Shown: piece after piece, positions 14,119-15,397 of the stretch
Position numbering within the stretch: the first letter of the stretch is position 1
How the letters are laid out: each line of letters begins with the position of its first letter
From: Segetimicrobium sp035279545
Lineage (GTDB): Bacteria; Sysuimicrobiota; Sysuimicrobiia; Sysuimicrobiales; Segetimicrobiaceae
Length of the DNA: 15,397 nt
Reading direction: 5' to 3'
Assembly: GCA_035279545.1 (NCBI GenBank)
Contig: DATEHM010000298.1
Span: 1-15,397 of the forward strand
Made by a program: the position numbers and the translations under genes
The notes under the pieces: generated by a model
What the model was told of the DNA's origin: nothing
Database searches by the model: none
The model's input: the letters and a program-made list of their open reading frames with translations, nothing else

Positions 14119-14976
14119 CTAAGGGGGCGATGGACGGTGCATCGTAGGGTCTATTCCACGCGTCCAGGGGTTCTCCTGCCTGCCCGCCGCGCCGGCGGCC
14201 TGGCTGGACGACGCCACCGGCTGGATGACGACGTTCCCGGGGAACCGCAGGTCGACGTACTGGACCCGGACCTTCCGCGCGGCGATCGCGTCGAGCACCT
14301 GCGGGACGAGCGCGAGGCGCTCCGCGATCCGCCGCTCCCCCCCCAGCCGGATGGCCGTTCCGTCGCCGAGGACGAGGCTCGCCTCGCCGTTTGCGTCGAC
14401 GTGCACCAGGGCCACCTGCGGCCGCAGTTCGTCGGGCAGCGCCACCGCGATCCACGCGGCCAGGCGCACATCGGGGGAGGCCAGCGTGGTGCCGACAGAG
14501 ACGGCGGCGGGGGCGAAGCGGTCGACGACCAGCACGGGCAGCGCTCCGGGATCGCTCGCCTCCCTGATCGCCACCGCATCCTCGCCGAGGAGGACGTAGC
14601 CGGTGTCCATGAGTAGCGCCGCCACCGGCGGGCGCTCCCGGATCGTGATCGTCAGGCGCCGGGGGAACGCCATCACCACCGCGACGTCCTGGACGCGCGG
14701 ATCGCCGAGCAGGCGCTCGCGGATCTCGGCCGCGTTGACCCGGAAGACGTTCACGCCCGGGCCCACCCCGGCGCGGCGCAGGACGTCGTCGGTCCCCACC
14801 GCGGCGTTGCCGAGGACGCTCACCGACTCGAGGTCGAACATCGCCGACGCCGGGAGGGCGGCGAGGGCGCACAGCGAGGCGATGGCGGCAAAGAACCTCA
14901 GCACGCGGCGAACGGGCACGCCGGAGCGCGGGCGCGGCGACGGCCGCGCCTCGGGAAGGGGAACCATCACGGACAT
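14119..14976 (-). CDS. ftsQ: Cell division protein FtsQ/DivIB
   Basis: A 285-aa bitopic membrane protein that links early and late divisome proteins. A short Pro/Arg-rich cytoplasmic tail (1-24) precedes one membrane helix (about 26-46). A POTRA domain spans about 47-115 (FDLESVSVLGNAAVGTDDVL ... PRRLTITIRERPPVA). The beta domain runs to about 252, ending YVDLRFPGNVVIQP, the usual FtsQ closing motif. The last 33 residues are Ser/Ala/Pro-rich and probably disordered. The ATG at 14976 lies 10 nt after the murB stop, with GAGGG overlapping that stop as Shine-Dalgarno. A second ATG three codons in is possible. Confidence 0.92.
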   Translation of the reverse strand: MSVMVPLPEARPSPRPRSGVPVRRVLRFFAAIASLCALAALPASAMFDLESVSVLGNAAVGTDDVLRRAGVGPGVNVFRVNAAEIRERLLGDPRVQDVAVVMAFPRRLTITIRERPPVAALLMDTGYVLLGEDAVAIREASDPGALPVLVVDRFAPAAVSVGTTLASPDVRLAAWIAVALPDELRPQVALVHVDANGEASLVLGDGTAIRLGGERRIAERLALVPQVLDAIAARKVRVQYVDLRFPGNVVIQPVASSSQAAGAAGRQENPWTRGIDPTMHRPSPP

Positions 14977-14986
14977 CAGGGATCCC

Positions 14987-15397
14987 TCATGCCGGATCGA
15001 ACTCCCCGACGAGCTTGATCTCCGGGCGGAGGTCGATCCCGGACCGTTCGCGCACGCGCGCGCGGACCTGCTCGATCAACGCCAGCACCTCCGCCGCGAG
15101 CGCGCCCCCCGCGTTGAGGATGTAGTTGGCGTGGCGGTCGCTCACGACCGCCCCGCCGACCCGCAGGCCTTTCGCCCCCGACGCGTCGATCAACCGCCCG
15201 GCGTGATCCCCCTCCGGGTTGCGGAAGACGCACCCCGAACTGGGCGGCCCCAGGGGCTGCGTGTCGCTGCGGGTCTGGAGCCAGGCGTCGAGACGGGCGA
15301 GACATTCGCCGGGATCGGCCGGGAGAAGCGTCAGGTCGACCTCGAGGACGATGCCGGGGTCCTCCTGCAGCCGGCTGTGCCGGTACCGAAACCCCAT
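14987..15397 (-). CDS. murB: UDP-N-acetylenolpyruvoylglucosamine reductase MurB, C-terminal part, cut by window edge
   Basis: The visible 136 residues are the C-terminal substrate-binding domain of MurB, which reduces UDP-GlcNAc-enolpyruvate to UDP-MurNAc with NADPH and FAD in the cytoplasm. FRYRHSRLQ lies at the edge, then PPSSGCVFRNPEGDHAGRLID and GLRVGGAVVSDRHANYILNAGG, all standard. A complete MurB is about 300 aa, so the FAD-binding half lies beyond the window and the Met at the edge is internal. In most MurB proteins the proton-donating residue in GS.F.NP is Ser; here the aligned position reads SGCVFRNP, with Cys. The gene is followed closely by ftsQ. Confidence 0.93.
   Translation of the reverse strand: MGFRYRHSRLQEDPGIVLEVDLTLLPADPGECLARLDAWLQTRSDTQPLGPPSSGCVFRNPEGDHAGRLIDASGAKGLRVGGAVVSDRHANYILNAGGALAAEVLALIEQVRARVRERSGIDLRPEIKLVGEFDPA

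Noticed and set aside
1..15397. CRISPR arrays, insertion sequences, toxin-antitoxin or phage-defence genes
   Set aside because: No regularly spaced repeats, transposase-like proteins, terminal inverted repeats or defence-type domains were seen; the only mobile element recognised is the intein.

Overview
This is a GC-rich bacterial window in which every supported gene lies on the minus strand, so it reads from the right edge to the left. In that direction the order is murB (partial), ftsQ, ftsA, ftsZ, an M50 site-2-type protease, an ABC-2 exporter pair (ATPase and permease), nrdR, nrdJ carrying an intein, a small unassigned ORF, phnD, phnC, phnE and pgeF (partial). Genes are tightly packed, with ATGA-type overlaps and several GTG/TTG starts. 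The murB-ftsQ-ftsA-ftsZ block, with nrdR and pgeF further downstream, recalls the division-cluster neighbourhood of Firmicutes and related Terrabacteria. The sporulation genes that often follow ftsZ in spore-formers are absent here. A high-GC, probably uncultured lineage of that kind is plausible, but I cannot name a species or phylum from this sequence.

Right block (about 11553-15397): the end of the cell-wall/division cluster. MurB makes UDP-MurNAc. FtsQ is a divisome scaffold. FtsA tethers FtsZ to the membrane by its C-terminal amphipathic helix. FtsZ forms the ring and carries the short conserved tail that FtsA recognises. A 228-nt spacer separates ftsA from ftsZ and may hold an ftsZ promoter.

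Middle block (about 7523-11468): a membrane protease and a NatAB-like ABC exporter sit between ftsZ and nrdR. The gap after them ends in a textbook regulatory region for nrdR: a -35/-10 pair with two NrdR boxes spaced 32 bp, one filling the promoter spacer and one downstream. NrdR then controls itself and the adjacent B12-dependent ribonucleotide reductase NrdJ. NrdJ is interrupted by a 391-aa intein with intact splicing motifs and a LAGLIDADG endonuclease. It is inserted so that the first extein residue after it is the reductase's own conserved active-site cysteine.

Left block (1-3800): a small ORF coupled to nrdJ, then a phosphonate/phosphite-type ABC importer (phnDCE) whose permease carries an extra extracytoplasmic beta-rich domain, then pgeF overlapping phnE by 4 nt. 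No C-P lyase or phosphite dehydrogenase gene is visible. I found no CRISPR array, insertion sequence, tRNA, rRNA or defence system. The most interesting items are the intein, the NrdR operator and the enlarged PhnE.
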